NCBI GenBank assembly: GCA_022592445.1 | Contig: JABYQR010000604.1 | Span: 1 to 16,838, forward strand | Reading direction: 5' to 3' | Origin: Cytidiella melzeri | Lineage: Eukaryota > Basidiomycota > Agaricomycetes > Polyporales > Irpicaceae | Length of the DNA stretch: 16,838 bases | Translations under genes and position numbers: made by a program | Shown: one piece after another, positions 16,026-16,838 of the stretch | Layout of the letters: each line of letters starts with the position of its first letter | Position numbering within the stretch: the stretch's first letter is position 1 | The notes under the pieces: model-generated | What the model was told of the DNA's origin: nothing | Database searches by the model: none | The model's input: the letters and a program-made list of their open reading frames with translations, nothing else

Positions 16026-16837
16026 CTAAAAATCCCTTTGATTTCCCAGCTGCTTGACTTGATCCGTGAGCGATGACATCTGTTTCATGATGGCATCGTA
16101 GTCAAACGGAGTTGAAGACGAAGAGCTGGCGACGGTTGCGGCGGGCGGTGTAGGTAAGGGCCTCGCGGACGAGGATGACGAGGGGGCCGAAGTGGACGGA
16201 TCGAAGAGAGTGCTGGCAGCCACCTTCTGTTGCCTAGGTGGGTACCCAAGGAACCGGCTTTGGCACACTTGTGTCTGATGGTTGCCTCCACAATGTCCAC
16301 ACAGTTCTCGATCATGTTTGCCGTCCTTCTTCTGATGTTCCTTGGATCCACATCCGTAACATCTACCATTCATGGCCTTCATGAAGTCGGCGCGTGTCTT
16401 TCCATTTGGTCCAACTTTTGTTGCATCAATCTCCATAGCATTGGAGTCACGAGATGGTTGGACGAAAGGAGCCGGGGACGAGGTGGAGACCGGGGTAGGT
16501 TTGAACACGTTGGCAACTGTTCGACCTTGTTCACGAGCTTTTTCTTGAGCTCTAACCCGAAGACGATTGTCGATGTCAGTGGCCACATTGATGAGATCGA
16601 CGAGGGTAACATGGGGCGTGCAGTGTGGACCAGTTCATCCTTAATTGTGGTGCTCAGATGTTCGTAATAACGGTCCCGTAGATCCTGTGTCGAGTAACCT
16701 GTCCTGTCCATGATTTCCCGGAATCTGGCCGTGTACTCGGGAACCGTCTTTTTGCCTTGCCACAGCTCCCTGAGCTTGGCCTTAGCATCCACCATTTCGT
16801 CAACTGGTTCAAATCGTGCCTGAATGCTGTCCTGAAG
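16026..16837 (-). pseudogene. gag: Chromovirus gag (partial, frameshifted)
   Basis: The capsid part (16837-16610; FEPVDEMVDAKAKLRELWQG, YTARFREIMDRTGY) is typical of the retrotransposon gag domain. It is open to the right edge of the window, so its N-terminus is missing. Near 16610 the frame must shift by one base to continue as VATDIDNRLRVRAQEKAREQ, the normal end of that domain; as written the first frame runs into about 50 unrelated codons. Then come a Pro/Ser linker, two zinc-knuckle motifs (CYGCGSKEH and CGHCGGNHQTQVC, the second with CX2CX3HX4C spacing), a Ser/Pro-rich tail and a coiled-coil-like end (YDAIMKQMSSLTDQVKQLGN). The TAG at 16026-16028 ends gag; pol is open in another frame (GFLERTPGE) across the same place. 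Confidence 0.9.
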
Positions 16838-16838
16838 T

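Larger units (their letters stand above)
11477..16838 (-). mobile_element. Ty3/gypsy chromovirus, minus strand, 5' LTR outside the window
   Basis: From right to left the order is gag (zinc knuckles), protease, reverse transcriptase, RNase H, integrase, chromodomain, polypurine tract and 3' LTR: the standard order of a Ty3/gypsy chromovirus. Integrase after RNase H separates it from Ty1/copia. At least 5.36 kb are present; the N-terminal part of gag and the 5' LTR lie beyond 16838. Two frameshifts (near 15015 and 16610) and one in-frame stop (14834-14836) inactivate the copy. The 5 bases outside the LTR (GTTTT, 11472-11476) are the candidate target-site duplication, to be matched on the far side. 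Confidence 0.95.

Overview
The window looks like gene-poor, repeat-rich nuclear DNA of a basidiomycete fungus, most likely an Agaricomycete. The clues are a chromodomain-bearing Ty3/gypsy retrotransposon with LTRs, introns of 50-61 bases with GT...AG ends, a small secreted protein gene, and a fragment of an FAD-binding protein family that I recall from Agaricomycetes. No rRNA, tRNA, CRISPR array or bacterial-type operon is visible.

Layout. 1-391 is the 3' part of an LTR on the plus strand. It is followed by a 139-base tandem duplication (405-643), a decayed minus-strand gene remnant (to 938) and an intact but unrecognised 272-codon ORF (1094-1912, minus). 1935-2684 resembles another LTR on the minus strand, and it abuts a minus-strand acidic-protein gene region (2685-3654). 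From 3890 to 9930 there is a large arrangement of repeats. The left side (3890-6230) and right side (8415-9930) are inverted copies of the same material: the 3' end of a relic gene, its downstream non-coding DNA, then a tandem satellite. Between them is a core with one clearly intact gene, a 139-residue secreted protein (6991-7410, plus), and a decayed coding region (7670-8467, plus). 10189-10775 holds a broken FAD-binding-protein gene on the minus strand that still keeps its 51-base intron. 10890-11450 is a third copy of the relic gene end plus its downstream DNA, cut off by the LTR that starts at 11477.

11477-16838 is one chromovirus (Ty3/gypsy) on the minus strand: 3' LTR (11477-12187), polypurine tract, pol (protease, reverse transcriptase, RNase H, integrase, chromodomain) and gag running off the right edge. 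It carries at least two frameshifts and one in-frame stop, so this copy is not autonomous. Its LTR family is the same as the one at 1-391, in opposite orientation.

The most unusual points are: the intact secreted-protein gene inside a long degenerate inverted repeat; the same satellite present as a 221-base array on one arm and a 143-base array on the other; three relic copies of one gene end whose differences fall mostly at third codon positions; and a 61-base intron-like segment in the LTR bounded by a perfect 21-base duplication. I did not find a convincing new defence or enzymatic system; most of the window is layered mobile-element debris.
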